Assembly (NCBI GenBank): GCA_964428905.1
Contig: CAYSAA010000095.1
Coordinates: 1 to 23,796 of the forward strand
DNA: 23,796 nucleotides
Direction: 5' to 3'
Source of the DNA: CAYSAA01 sp964428905
Lineage (GTDB): Bacteria; Atribacterota; Phoenicimicrobiia; Phoenicimicrobiales; Stramentimicrobiaceae
In this document: positions 1 to 6,037 of the stretch, in pieces
Numbering within the stretch: the first letter of the stretch is position 1
Layout of the letters: each line of letters begins with the position of its first letter
Made by a program: the position numbers and the translations under genes
Notes under the pieces: model-generated
Databases searched by the model: none
The model's input: only the letters and a program-made list of their open reading frames with translations
What the model was told of the DNA's origin: nothing

Positions 1-1
1 G

Positions 2-292
2 CAAAAAATCACCTCCCAAACAGATCATCAATCAGCCCTGGTAGCTGATGTACATACCGATATTAATACCAAGCAAGTATTAGAAGAGGGGATTGGTAAA
101 CCATTTAATCTCTTTGTTCTTATCTCCGAGGACGGCCAGGAGAAGATTTTAAGAGGCCCGGTCTTTTCTTATTATGAATTTAAACAGCCCATGGAAGACC
201 GTTTAACCGATGAAAAATGGCAATCAATGATTGAAAATAATCAATTGCCATCCCTGCCCGCGTGGGTTAAGAGTTTTTTGGTTGCTCGTTAA
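2..292 (+). CDS. DUF3160 family protein, C-terminal end (5' truncated)
   Basis: Frame 2 is open from the window edge to a TAA at 290-292, giving the last 96 residues of a longer protein. The segment contains ALVADVHTD, then VLEEGIGKPF, then RGPVFSYYEF and DRLTDEKWQ, and ends with a proline-tryptophan stretch (LPSLPAWVKSF). This order matches my memory of the C-terminus of DUF3160 proteins, which are large, usually secreted or lipoprotein-like, and of unknown function. The start, any signal peptide and the upstream context lie outside the window. No function is proposed. Confidence 0.75.
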   Translation, partial: QKITSQTDHQSALVADVHTDINTKQVLEEGIGKPFNLFVLISEDGQEKILRGPVFSYYEFKQPMEDRLTDEKWQSMIENNQLPSLPAWVKSFLVAR

Positions 293-305
293 TGCAAAAA
301 AATTG

Positions 306-545
306 TTATTTGCATATTCTTTCAAATTTCCAGTGTAGAAATTCTTCGGAATTCAAGAGCAGTGCTCCTGAAACTGCACCAGAGATTCTTCCATGACATC
401 CTGGGTCCGGGCCAAACACTTCATATTCCGGCTTAAGTTTCCCACCACCATAATCGGTCCAGTTATGCATACCACTGAGGGTGGTTTCTATTCCTGTAAA
501 AACCATCTTTTCATCGGATACATCGACAAAGAAGTTTTTTAAGAA
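306..545 (-). pseudogene. Open stretch of unknown identity, possible gene remnant
   Basis: On the minus strand a frame is open from just after a stop at 546-548 to a stop at 306-308, about 79 codons, with an internal ATG at 506. The translation has a protein-like mix (FFVDVSDEKMVFTGIETT, then HNWTDYGGGKLKPEYEVFG, then GCHGRISGAVSGALLL). No ribosome binding site precedes the ATG, and the open frame extends upstream of it. I do not recognise the family. It could be the end of a lost gene or chance. It accounts for most of the 293-643 gap. Confidence 0.2.
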
Positions 546-643
546 TCATAAATAGTATTACTTTTTCTAGTTACCATGTTATACATCAGCATCATTGGTT
601 CTTAATTCAGATAAAAATGTATCATCCTTTTTAAATGATAAAT

Positions 644-1480
644 TTATATCTCAACTAGTTCCACCCGTCGGTTCAATTGACGCCCTTCTTTGCTTTGATT
701 GGTGGCAATCGGGCAGAGGGGTCCCACCCCCATAGCCTTGAGGCGGTCGTATGAGATACCATAGGCATTCACCAGTTCTTTTACCACGGCTTCTGCCCGC
801 CTCCGAGATAATTCCAGGTTGTATTCCAAGGAACCGGTCATATCCGTGTGGCCAACTATGTAGACTTTAAGAGAATTGTTTTGTTTTAACATTTCAGCGA
901 TCATTTTCAAAGATGGTTCTGATTCTGGTTTAATGGCAGCACTGTCATAATCAAAGTAAATTCCGTAGATAGCCACATGTCCTTCTTTTTTTAGATTTTT
1001 TGAGAGTGCCTCAGGGTCTGCCTCGACTTCCTGTTCCATGACGGTTTTTTCTATGATGGTCAATCGGTAATCACTGCCGTCATCATCTACCCAAAGATCA
1101 ATCCATGTCTCTTTTTCTTCCAATGTTACCATCATATAGACGCCTCGATCCCACAGGATGGTTCCCCCGATCTCTTTAATGGCATTGATATAATTCTTTC
1201 TGATTTTCAATTGCCCCGGTACATCAAACCCTTCTTTCAAGGTATAACCAATAACCCACTTATGACCTTCAATAACGTATTCATAGTCCTCTTCATCGTA
1301 AAATGTGTGAGAATCATATTCAAATTCTGTGTATTCATCGATATAAAAGTTATCCATTCTGGAGAGAAGGGGATGATCCTTGCTACCTGGTATATCTTGT
1401 TCCTGCCCAAAAATGATAGGAGAGAATCCGTAGAAAAATAGAATAAAGATCAACATGGCTAAAAGTAATTTCTTTCTCAT
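644..1480 (-). CDS. OmpA-family outer membrane or periplasmic protein, copy 1
   Basis: 278 residues. A hydrophobic signal peptide covers about residues 1-25 (MRKKLLLAML, then IFILFFYGF). A middle domain of about 140 residues follows, and the C-terminal 105 residues are an OmpA/MotB peptidoglycan-binding domain: FDYDSAAIKPES, GHTDMTGSLEYNLELSRRRA, and NRRVELV at the end. The D and R residues of the NLxLSxxRA and NRRVE motifs are the ones known in this family to hold diaminopimelate of peptidoglycan. The start is well set by AGGAGGT eight bases upstream. The middle domain (G-KW-Y, then NY--AI-E-GG, then YRLTIIE) is shared with the second OmpA gene at 3138. It resembles the N-terminal part of DUF4892/OmpA proteins, but that link is from memory. 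A good sigma-70 type promoter lies upstream. Likely role: tethering the envelope to peptidoglycan. Confidence 0.88.
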   Translation of the reverse strand: MRKKLLLAMLIFILFFYGFSPIIFGQEQDIPGSKDHPLLSRMDNFYIDEYTEFEYDSHTFYDEEDYEYVIEGHKWVIGYTLKEGFDVPGQLKIRKNYINAIKEIGGTILWDRGVYMMVTLEEKETWIDLWVDDDGSDYRLTIIEKTVMEQEVEADPEALSKNLKKEGHVAIYGIYFDYDSAAIKPESEPSLKMIAEMLKQNNSLKVYIVGHTDMTGSLEYNLELSRRRAEAVVKELVNAYGISYDRLKAMGVGPLCPIATNQSKEGRQLNRRVELVEI

Positions 1481-1605
1481 AATAAGTACCTCCTAAAATT
1501 GATTGAAATTCCTTGATTCTGTGGCGATGAATAAAGATAATGGAAGAAGGTAGTCTGGCTTGTAATAGTGCCAATATACTATGAAGAAAAACTATATTTT
1601 TGTTC

Positions 1606-1634
1606 ATTATAGCACCTTTATTTTAGTTTGTCAG
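1606..1634 (-). promoter_or_regulatory. Sigma-70 type promoter for the minus-strand OmpA gene
   Basis: On the minus strand, CTGACA (1629-1634) is followed by exactly 17 bases and then TATAAT (1606-1611). TG one base before the -10 also gives an extended -10 (TGCTATAAT). Transcription would start near 1600, leaving a leader of about 120 bases before the ATG at 1480. Confidence 0.55.
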
Positions 1635-1753
1635 AGCATTTTAAGATAAATTGAACATGGTTAAAAGATTTCCTAAATTAATTAAATATTTCCAGGGAGA
1701 TATCTATTTTAAAAAAGTTCTAAACGCATCCAATTGGGGGAGCCAGAAATTCC

Positions 1754-1790
1754 AATAGGCAGAATTTCGTCCTTTGAGATTCTGCCTATT
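1754..1790 (-). terminator. Hairpin just after the universal stress protein gene
   Basis: A perfect 12-bp inverted repeat (AATAGGCAGAAT at 1754-1765 and its complement at 1779-1790) with a 13-base loop begins seven bases after the stop codon of the stress protein gene. No clean U-tract follows on the minus strand, so it may act as a weak terminator or as 3'-end protection. It also lies upstream of the OmpA gene promoter on the same strand and would insulate it. Confidence 0.5.
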
Positions 1791-1796
1791 TTACTC

Positions 1797-2255
1797 TTAC
1801 TTCACTAAGAGCACACTACAATCTTTTGCTTCTTGAATTACGGCATTACTGACACTGCCCAGGAATAATTTTTTCAAACCGCTTAATCCCTCACTAGCAA
1901 TAACAATTATGTCAATTCCTTCATCTTGAGCAACTTTAACGATAGTATGTGAGGGATGTCCTTCCTTGTAGATGGTACGCACCTTTGTGTTCTTTCCTTC
2001 AAAAAATTTTGTGGCATCTGATAAGATCTTTTTTCTTTCCTCTTTTTGCTCTTTTATTCTCTTTTCATAATTTTCTATTTCTTTAGGTGAGAAACTACCC
2101 TCTGATGTAAAAGGCAAGTACGTATCATGCCTTTGGTCATAAACATAGATAATAGCTACTTCATCAATGTTCTTACTCCCCTCGGCGAGCAGGGCGGCTT
2201 CTTCTAACGCTTTCTGACTATAATCAGAACCATCTGTACATGCTAAAATTTTCAT
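1797..2255 (-). CDS. Universal stress protein (UspA family)
   Basis: 152 residues from the ATG at 2255, chosen because AAGGAGGA sits seven bases upstream; an ATG 14 codons earlier has no binding site. The protein opens with the family's first strand, MKILACTDGSDYSQKAL, and ends with GHPSHTIVKVA, IDIIVIASEGLSG, LGSVSNAVI and CSVLLVK. In ATP-binding members the loop reads G-x2-G-x9-G-(S/T). Here the first glycine is alanine (ASEGLSG) and the rest is kept, so ATP binding is likely but not certain. Single-domain cytoplasmic protein, transcribed alone. Members of this family are typically raised under starvation or energy stress. Confidence 0.92.
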   Translation of the reverse strand: MKILACTDGSDYSQKALEEAALLAEGSKNIDEVAIIYVYDQRHDTYLPFTSEGSFSPKEIENYEKRIKEQKEERKKILSDATKFFEGKNTKVRTIYKEGHPSHTIVKVAQDEGIDIIVIASEGLSGLKKLFLGSVSNAVIQEAKDCSVLLVK

Positions 2256-2477
2256 TTTATTCCTCCTTATTCCTTTATTTAAATAAGAAATGAACAAATA
2301 TTTGATATAACTATTAGAAAATCATAAATCTTTTTAGCACTTCATTCTTATATAAATTCATTATAACATTGTAGCAAATAAAATAAAATAGAATAGCTTA
2401 GGAAATACTATCATCGGATAGGCATAATTTAGTCAGGTTGAAATGTCATAAAAATAATAAGTGATCAGAAGTTTGTA

Positions 2478-2642
2478 TTATATGAGGGTATTATTTTCAG
2501 GAATGCTTCCAGGTAGTTTGCTTTCAGATATTACTTTCTTATCCATAGGTTCCCCAAGTTGTTCCAGTTTACCTATAATCCTTTTCTCAAGCTTTAATAG
2601 ATTTAGAATCTGGATAATCCTTGCGCTTGAGGTGCAGATTTT
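2478..2642 (-). pseudogene. Minus-strand open stretch, possible decayed gene end
   Basis: A 54-codon minus-strand frame without ATG at its beginning ends at a TAA at 2478-2480. The translation looks protein-like and helical (ILNLLKLEKRIIGKLEQLG, then MDKKVISESKLPG). There is no start codon or ribosome binding site at its 5' end. I cannot name a family. It may be the tail of a decayed gene. Confidence 0.2.
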
Positions 2643-2779
2643 TCATACTAATTCTGCCTGATTCTTTACTTCTCTTGAGGCAATCATTTTCTAATATATT
2701 TGGCTAAAAAGAGAGGATTTTTATATTTTTTCTTGGGAATGGAAGGGGATTTAACTGCTGTTTGAAGGTAAAATTGACA

Positions 2780-2855
2780 TGAAAAAGTTCTACATATAGA
2801 ACAACATGGAGAGCCAACAAATCCCAGTCCTTTAGCATCATGCTGAGGGTCTTTT
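2780..2855 (+). repeat. Intergenic hairpin element, copy A
   Basis: First of three related intergenic segments. It opens with TGAAAAAGTTCT, passes through GGAGAGCCAAC and AATCCCAGTCC, and ends in a 12-bp hairpin, arms 2826-2837 and 2841-2852 (two G-U pairs, one mismatch), followed by CTTTTCTCTACTTTCT. A TTGACA at 2774-2779 just ahead could start a short transcript. No gene lies upstream on this strand for it to terminate, so it may be a small RNA unit of its own. Confidence 0.4.
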
Positions 2856-3064
2856 CTCTACTTTCTATAAAAAAAGAAGGACTTTTTAAATAAAATGTAA
2901 TATACTATATCATAAGTCAAAATAAGATAATAAGCAGATTAAAAAATAGCTGTTTTGAAAATATTATGGATTAGACTTAGTTCCAGAGTGATATTATTAG
3001 AAGTAGATAAAAAATAGAAGGATAGTAAAATGTCATCCGAATAAGTAATGAAAGTGAGGTGATA

Positions 3065-3121
3065 ATGTTATTTGAAGCTCGTAAAATTTTTAGACATTAT
3101 TTCTTTCATTATCTAAATTAA
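3065..3121 (+). CDS. Possible 18-residue leader peptide before ompA copy 2
   Basis: ATG at 3065 follows GAGGTGAT closely and opens a short frame (MLFEARKIFRHYFFHYLN) ending at TAA 3119-3121, 16 bases before the OmpA start. The spacing and strong binding site would allow translational coupling. The peptide itself matches nothing I know, and a candidate promoter overlaps it, so it may be chance. Confidence 0.25.
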   Translation: MLFEARKIFRHYFFHYLN

Positions 3122-3137
3122 TATCTGGAGGTAAACA

Positions 3138-3995
3138 ATGAAACATGTAAAGTTATTACTATTTTTTATTGCCTTTTTTCTTTTCTTAACAATAACATCA
3201 ATCCACGCTGCCGAGATACCCGAACATCCCTTTATCCGCCCTTTTCCAGGTTCAGTATTAGCTGAGAATATGTCCAAATATAACAACTTTGATTCTTACA
3301 AATTTTATGTCATAAATGAAGAAACTCAAAAAAGAGAAGAGGTAGAAGTTAAAGGTAAAAAATGGCAACTGTTATATGAAGTGCGTACCCCTTCCGGAGA
3401 AAGAGTCCGGGATATATCCAAATTAGAGTTTTTTGAAAATTACAAAGCTGCTGTCCTGGAGAAGGGAGGCAAGGTAGTGTATGAAGACGTAGGACAGATG
3501 GTTCTGACCATACCCAGAGATGATGGCGGAATAACCTGGTGCCGAGTAGCCCCTACTGCTAACTTAGGACAACAGTACCTGACGATTATCGATGAAGAAG
3601 GGTTTCAGAAATCCTTAACTTTTGGCCCTGTTGAATTGAAAGAAGCCTTGGATAAGGAAGGTAGGGTGATACTCTATGATATCCTGTTTGATTACGATCA
3701 GGCCACCCTAAAGCAGGAGTCTGATAAGCAGCTCCAGCATATTGTTACCTTGCTATTACAGAATCCTGATTTAAAGGTTGAAATCCAGGGTCATACCGAT
3801 AATGAAGGTGAAGCAGAATACAATTTAACATTATCAGAGCAACGAGCGAATACCGTATACCAATACCTCCAATTGTTTGGTATTACTCCGAAAAGACTTC
3901 TTGCTAAAGGCTATGGTGAATCCCAACCGGTATCCTCTAATGACACTGAGGAAGGCAGGGCGAAAAATCGTCGGGTAGAGCTGGTCAAGATGTAA
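3138..3995 (+). CDS. OmpA-family outer membrane or periplasmic protein, copy 2
   Basis: 285 residues. The signal peptide covers about residues 1-24 and ends SIHA-AEIPEHP. A middle domain (residues about 30-175) shares spacing and key words with the copy at 644-1480: HPF at the start, GKKWQLLYEV, ENYKAAVLEKGGKVVYED, YLTIIDE. The C-terminal OmpA domain starts at about 178 with ILFDYDQATLKQES and continues through GHTDNEGEAEYNLTLSEQRA to KNRRVELVKM. The start is supported by GGAGGT eight bases upstream. Known family role: non-covalent binding of peptidoglycan, linking the outer membrane or a complex to the wall. The two copies point away from each other with the stress protein gene between them, so this is an old duplication rather than a fresh tandem one. 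A strong terminator follows at 4118. Confidence 0.88.
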   Translation: MKHVKLLLFFIAFFLFLTITSIHAAEIPEHPFIRPFPGSVLAENMSKYNNFDSYKFYVINEETQKREEVEVKGKKWQLLYEVRTPSGERVRDISKLEFFENYKAAVLEKGGKVVYEDVGQMVLTIPRDDGGITWCRVAPTANLGQQYLTIIDEEGFQKSLTFGPVELKEALDKEGRVILYDILFDYDQATLKQESDKQLQHIVTLLLQNPDLKVEIQGHTDNEGEAEYNLTLSEQRANTVYQYLQLFGITPKRLLAKGYGESQPVSSNDTEEGRAKNRRVELVKM

Positions 3996-4074
3996 ATCAC
4001 TACTAATCCTTTCAAATTAGTAAATTTAAACAAGTAATTTAACTTTTCAACTATTTGTTAGGAGCTTATTCTCC

Positions 4075-4155
4075 TGAAAAGTTCTGAAGCTGTACGATAG
4101 GGTAGCTTTTCAATCCCAGCCCTTCAGCATCTCGCTGAGGGGCTTTGTTTTTTTA
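4075..4155 (+). repeat. Intergenic hairpin element, copy B
   Basis: Second copy of the element: TGAAAAGTTCTGAAG, then ATAGGGTAGC, then CAATCCCAGCCCTTCAGCATC and a terminator hairpin. A closing stem GAAAAG/CTTTTC (4076-4081 and 4106-4111) can form. CTGAAG at 4084-4089 could also pair with CTTCAG at 4122-4127, which is the 5' arm of the terminator. Such mutually exclusive pairing is the pattern of an attenuator, but no gene follows closely. Confidence 0.4.
4118..4154 (+). terminator. Rho-independent terminator after ompA copy 2
   Basis: AGCCCTTCAGC (4118-4128), a five-base loop and GCTGAGGGGCT (4134-4144) form an 11-bp stem with one G-U pair. TTGTTTTTTT follows directly. This is the clearest intrinsic terminator in the left half, lying 123 bases after the OmpA stop codon. 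Confidence 0.8.
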
Positions 4156-4449
4156 CATTTTTTAAGTAAAAAGTAAAAATGGTTTCTTTCTAATAAATGT
4201 GGTATATTTAAGTATATTCATCTTGCAAACTTTATTGGGAAGATAATAGGCTTTAGGTTAAGCATTGTTTTTGAAAAATTTTTTTAATGAAAAGAAATGA
4301 TTCAAAAATGAATAGAAGTGTTATGGATACCTTAAATATTAATATTTGTGACGGGTATATGCTACATCGATAAAAAGTTTTTTATTTTCCTTTCTTGCAT
4401 CTTGAAGTACTCATCATGTGATTTTGTAAAAGAAGTAGAAAGCAGATTT

Positions 4450-4458
4450 TGCTATAAT
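4450..4458 (+). promoter_or_regulatory. Extended -10 promoter candidate for rpsU
   Basis: TGCTATAAT is a perfect extended -10 element, identical to the one used by the minus-strand OmpA gene. No good -35 is visible. It would give a leader of roughly 135 bases before the rpsU start. Confidence 0.4.
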
Positions 4459-4600
4459 TTTTGTACACTTTATTATTACCTTGAATGTTGATAGTTAAGG
4501 TTGATCAGCTCTTTTCCCTATTAAGTATTATCATAAGTTACTAAATAGAATGAGTACAAAGAGTTGCTTTAATAATTATTATTTTAAGGAGTGATTTTGA

Positions 4601-4783
4601 TTGGTAACTATCAGAGTATCAAATTTTAGAAGCCTGGATGATGCATTGAGAGAACTAAAAAAGAAAACACAGGATATTTTAAAGGAAAGTAAAACTCGCG
4701 GATACTTTCTATCGAAAGGGGATAAGAGAAAAGCAAAATTATTAATAAGTCAACGAAAGGCAAAAAAGGCGAGGAGGCTATAA
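4601..4783 (+). CDS. rpsU: Small ribosomal subunit protein bS21, divergent
   Basis: 60 residues, very basic. The N-terminal half fits bS21: a short strand (TIRVSNF) followed by SLDDALRELKKKTQDIL, where family members have LDxALRRFKR. The C-terminal half is a lysine/arginine tail (KGDKRKAKLLISQRKAKKARRL) where the family has KPSxKRKxKxxxAxKR. Length matches the usual 58-70. The start is TTG, preceded by AAGGAGTGA. bS21 sits on the 30S subunit near the anti-Shine-Dalgarno end of 16S rRNA and helps mRNA binding. It is a lone gene here, away from other ribosomal genes, as is common for rpsU. The helix linker (KTRGYFLSKG) departs from the family pattern, so the call is likely rather than certain. 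Confidence 0.7.
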   Translation: MVTIRVSNFRSLDDALRELKKKTQDILKESKTRGYFLSKGDKRKAKLLISQRKAKKARRL

Positions 4784-5080
4784 ATTTATTTCTTCTAACT
4801 TTTGAAGAACATTTACCATGTCATCACCTGAATAGAAGTTGCGAAAATCGTTCTGTCTGGGGAGATCGCCAATTCCAGCCCTTCAATAATATTACGCTAA
4901 GCCAAATTTTAACCTAGAGCATACCATTTCAATCATTTTTATACTTAAAGCAAAAAAGTATGTTAGGGGTTCTCAAGGGGAAGAATTCCCTTTGCATATA
5001 CTGGAGAGAATGGTTTAACAGATGGATAAGAGATCAAGTGAAGAAGAGCATAAGAAAAAAACTGGCTAATAAAAATAACA
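4784..5080. other. Intergenic region after rpsU
   Basis: About 300 bases without a credible gene. It holds the degraded third copy of the hairpin element (4831-4902). No clear terminator for rpsU is visible beyond a small TTCTTC/GAAGAA inverted repeat near 4791-4809. Confidence 0.5.
4831..4902 (+). repeat. Intergenic hairpin element, copy C (degraded)
   Basis: Third copy: AGAAGTTGCG, then TGGGGAGATCGCCAATTCCAGCCCTTCA, matching the inner part of copies A and B (in two parts: TGGGGAGATCGCC and AATTCCAGCCCTTC). The closing hairpin has decayed: the 3' arm reads ACGCTAAGCC instead of GCTGAGGGGCT, and no T-tract is left. A TTGCGA/TCGCCAA pairing within it is still possible. Confidence 0.35.
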
Positions 5081-5129
5081 TTGACAAAAATATTTTAGTA
5101 TATTATCTTACATTTAAGTATTAACTTAA
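5081..5129 (+). promoter_or_regulatory. Promoter and palindromic operator of the arsR-type gene
   Basis: TTGACA at 5081-5086 is followed by a TATTATCTT stretch (5101-5109); TATCTT gives a 17-base spacer. Directly downstream, TTAAGT (5114-5119) and ACTTAA (5124-5129) form a 6-bp inverted repeat around ATTA. Palindromes over the promoter or start site are typical ArsR/SmtB operators, so this is most likely an autoregulatory site. Confidence 0.55.
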
Positions 5130-5146
5130 TCAAAAGAGGGTTAACA

Positions 5147-5497
5147 GTGGTAGAATTAATAAAAATCCTAAAGGCTTTCTCGGATGAGACTCGATACAGT
5201 CTGGTAAAGCTTCTGTTAAGACATGATCTTTGTGTTGGTGCCCTGGCTACACGGTTAAATATTTCAGAATCTGCAGTGTCTCAACATCTAAAGGTATTAC
5301 GAGGTGTCGGTATCGTAAAAGGAGACAAGCGTGGGTATTATACACACTATTATGTGGACCGGGAAATATTAAAAGAAGCTGCCGGTCAGATAATCGAGTT
5401 GTCCCGTGTTATTCCTTTAGATCAGGAATGGCATCGAGATCGTTTGAATAAAGAGTATCCATGTAGCAGAAAAAAAGTTGACAAAAATGATTTATGA
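5147..5497 (+). CDS. ArsR/SmtB-family transcriptional regulator
   Basis: 116 residues from a GTG start with AAGAGGG six bases upstream. The winged helix-turn-helix is complete: LIKILKAFSDETRYSLVKLLL, then LCVGALATRLNISESAVSQHLKVLRGVGIV (as LCVGALATRLNI and SESAVSQHLKVLR), then the wing KGDKRGYYTHYYVD. A C-terminal CSRKK and the single Cys at LCVGAL are the only cysteines, so the classic ELCVC-type metal site is not present. Family members repress a transporter operon and let go when metal or another ligand binds. The palindrome at 5114-5129 is the likely operator. Its 3' end overlaps a 34-codon ORF, and a truncated ABC ATPase gene follows, so the operon it once controlled seems broken. Confidence 0.9.
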   Translation: MVELIKILKAFSDETRYSLVKLLLRHDLCVGALATRLNISESAVSQHLKVLRGVGIVKGDKRGYYTHYYVDREILKEAAGQIIELSRVIPLDQEWHRDRLNKEYPCSRKKVDKNDL

Positions 5498-5591
5498 TAC
5501 CTATGAACATCCAGAACGCAGACCAAAAGACGGTAAATACAGTGAAGAACAGTTCAAACAATGTCATGGGAAAATAAGATCATCCCTGTAA
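5487..5591 (+). CDS. 34-residue protein of the ArsR/ABC locus
   Basis: ATG at 5487 overlaps the last codons of the ArsR gene in another frame and runs to TAA at 5589-5591: MIYDTYEHPERRPKDG, then KYSEEQFKQCHGKIRSSL. The pattern HPE, then a basic-Lys-Gly turn, then (S/T)xEQxxxCHG recalls small proteins often found beside ArsR/ABC genes in anaerobes (CxHPExLKG, then PEQIxECHG). Most cysteines of that type are missing here; only one remains. The overlap suggests translational coupling to the regulator. Function is unknown. It may be a shortened relic, which fits the truncated gene after it. Confidence 0.5.
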   Translation: MIYDTYEHPERRPKDGKYSEEQFKQCHGKIRSSL

Positions 5592-5626
5592 GTTAAAAAA
5601 TAAGGAAAAAGAAGGGATACTTAATT

Positions 5627-5974
5627 TTGAATATATTGGAAATTCAAAATCTTACCAAAGATTACGATGGATTCAGGGCAGTGAAAGAGGCCAATTTTTC
5701 TCTGGAAAAGGGGGAAATATTCGGATTTTTGGGACCTAACGGGGCTGGAAAGACCACGACCATCAATAGGCTCACCGGTCTTGCTAGGCCGACTTTCGGT
5801 TCGATTGAAATAGCCGGAGAAGACGGAATAAAAGATATTAAAAAAGTTCAGCAGATCATCGGTATTATTCCTGATGAAAGCAATCTCTATGATGAGATGA
5901 ATGGATTGGATAATCTTCTCTTCTGTGCCTCTCTTTATGGCATGGATAGAATAAAAAGAGAAAATAGATAGGCG
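5627..5974 (+). pseudogene. ABC transporter ATPase, truncated after the first third
   Basis: A TTG start after AAGAAGGGA opens MNILEIQNLTKDYDGFRAV, with an intact Walker A (GPNGAGKTTTIN, about residues 37-48) and the region after it (IIGIIPDESNLYDEMNG, then NLLFCASLYGMDRIKRENR). A stop follows 114 codons in. Members of this drug- or bacteriocin-export type usually have 230-310 residues. The ABC signature, Walker B and H-loop are all missing, and no other frame downstream restores them. The partner ABC-2 permease gene is also absent; a DUF362 gene begins 64 bases on. This looks like a 3' deletion rather than a frameshift. The product could not hydrolyse ATP. Confidence 0.85.
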
Positions 5975-6037
5975 TAGTACTTTGTGGATGCTAAATTCAT
6001 AATTGGTGGACTGATAATTAAATAAAAGGAGTAAAAA

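Larger units (their letters stand above)
2256..3137. other. Long intergenic region between usp and the second ompA
   Basis: This 880-base AT-rich gap holds no convincing full-length gene. It contains a minus-strand open stretch (2478-2642), the first copy of a hairpin element (2780-2855), a short ORF with a good ribosome binding site (3065-3121) and a candidate promoter, TTGAAG at 3072-3077 and CATTAT at 3095-3100 with 17 bases between. The promoter and the short ORF overlap, so at most one of them is likely to be used as described. Confidence 0.6.
3996..4600. other. Intergenic region between ompA copy 2 and rpsU
   Basis: A 605-base AT-rich gap. It holds hairpin element copy B with a strong terminator and, further on, an extended -10 promoter before rpsU. 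I see no gene in the remaining 4160-4440; all frames are short and lack ribosome binding sites. Confidence 0.6.

Noticed and set aside
1383..1607. 74-codon minus-strand ORF over the OmpA leader and signal region
   Set aside because: Its ATG lies in the -10 of the OmpA promoter, it has no binding site, and it overlaps the real gene in another frame.
2461..2661. 66-codon plus-strand ORF in the usp-ompA gap
   Set aside because: No ribosome binding site, composition unlike a protein, and the opposite strand reads better.
4075..4155. Known riboswitch classes (c-di-GMP, preQ1, fluoride, SAM, glycine) as an explanation for the hairpin element
   Set aside because: None of the conserved cores of these aptamers is visible, and no gene follows within a usual distance.
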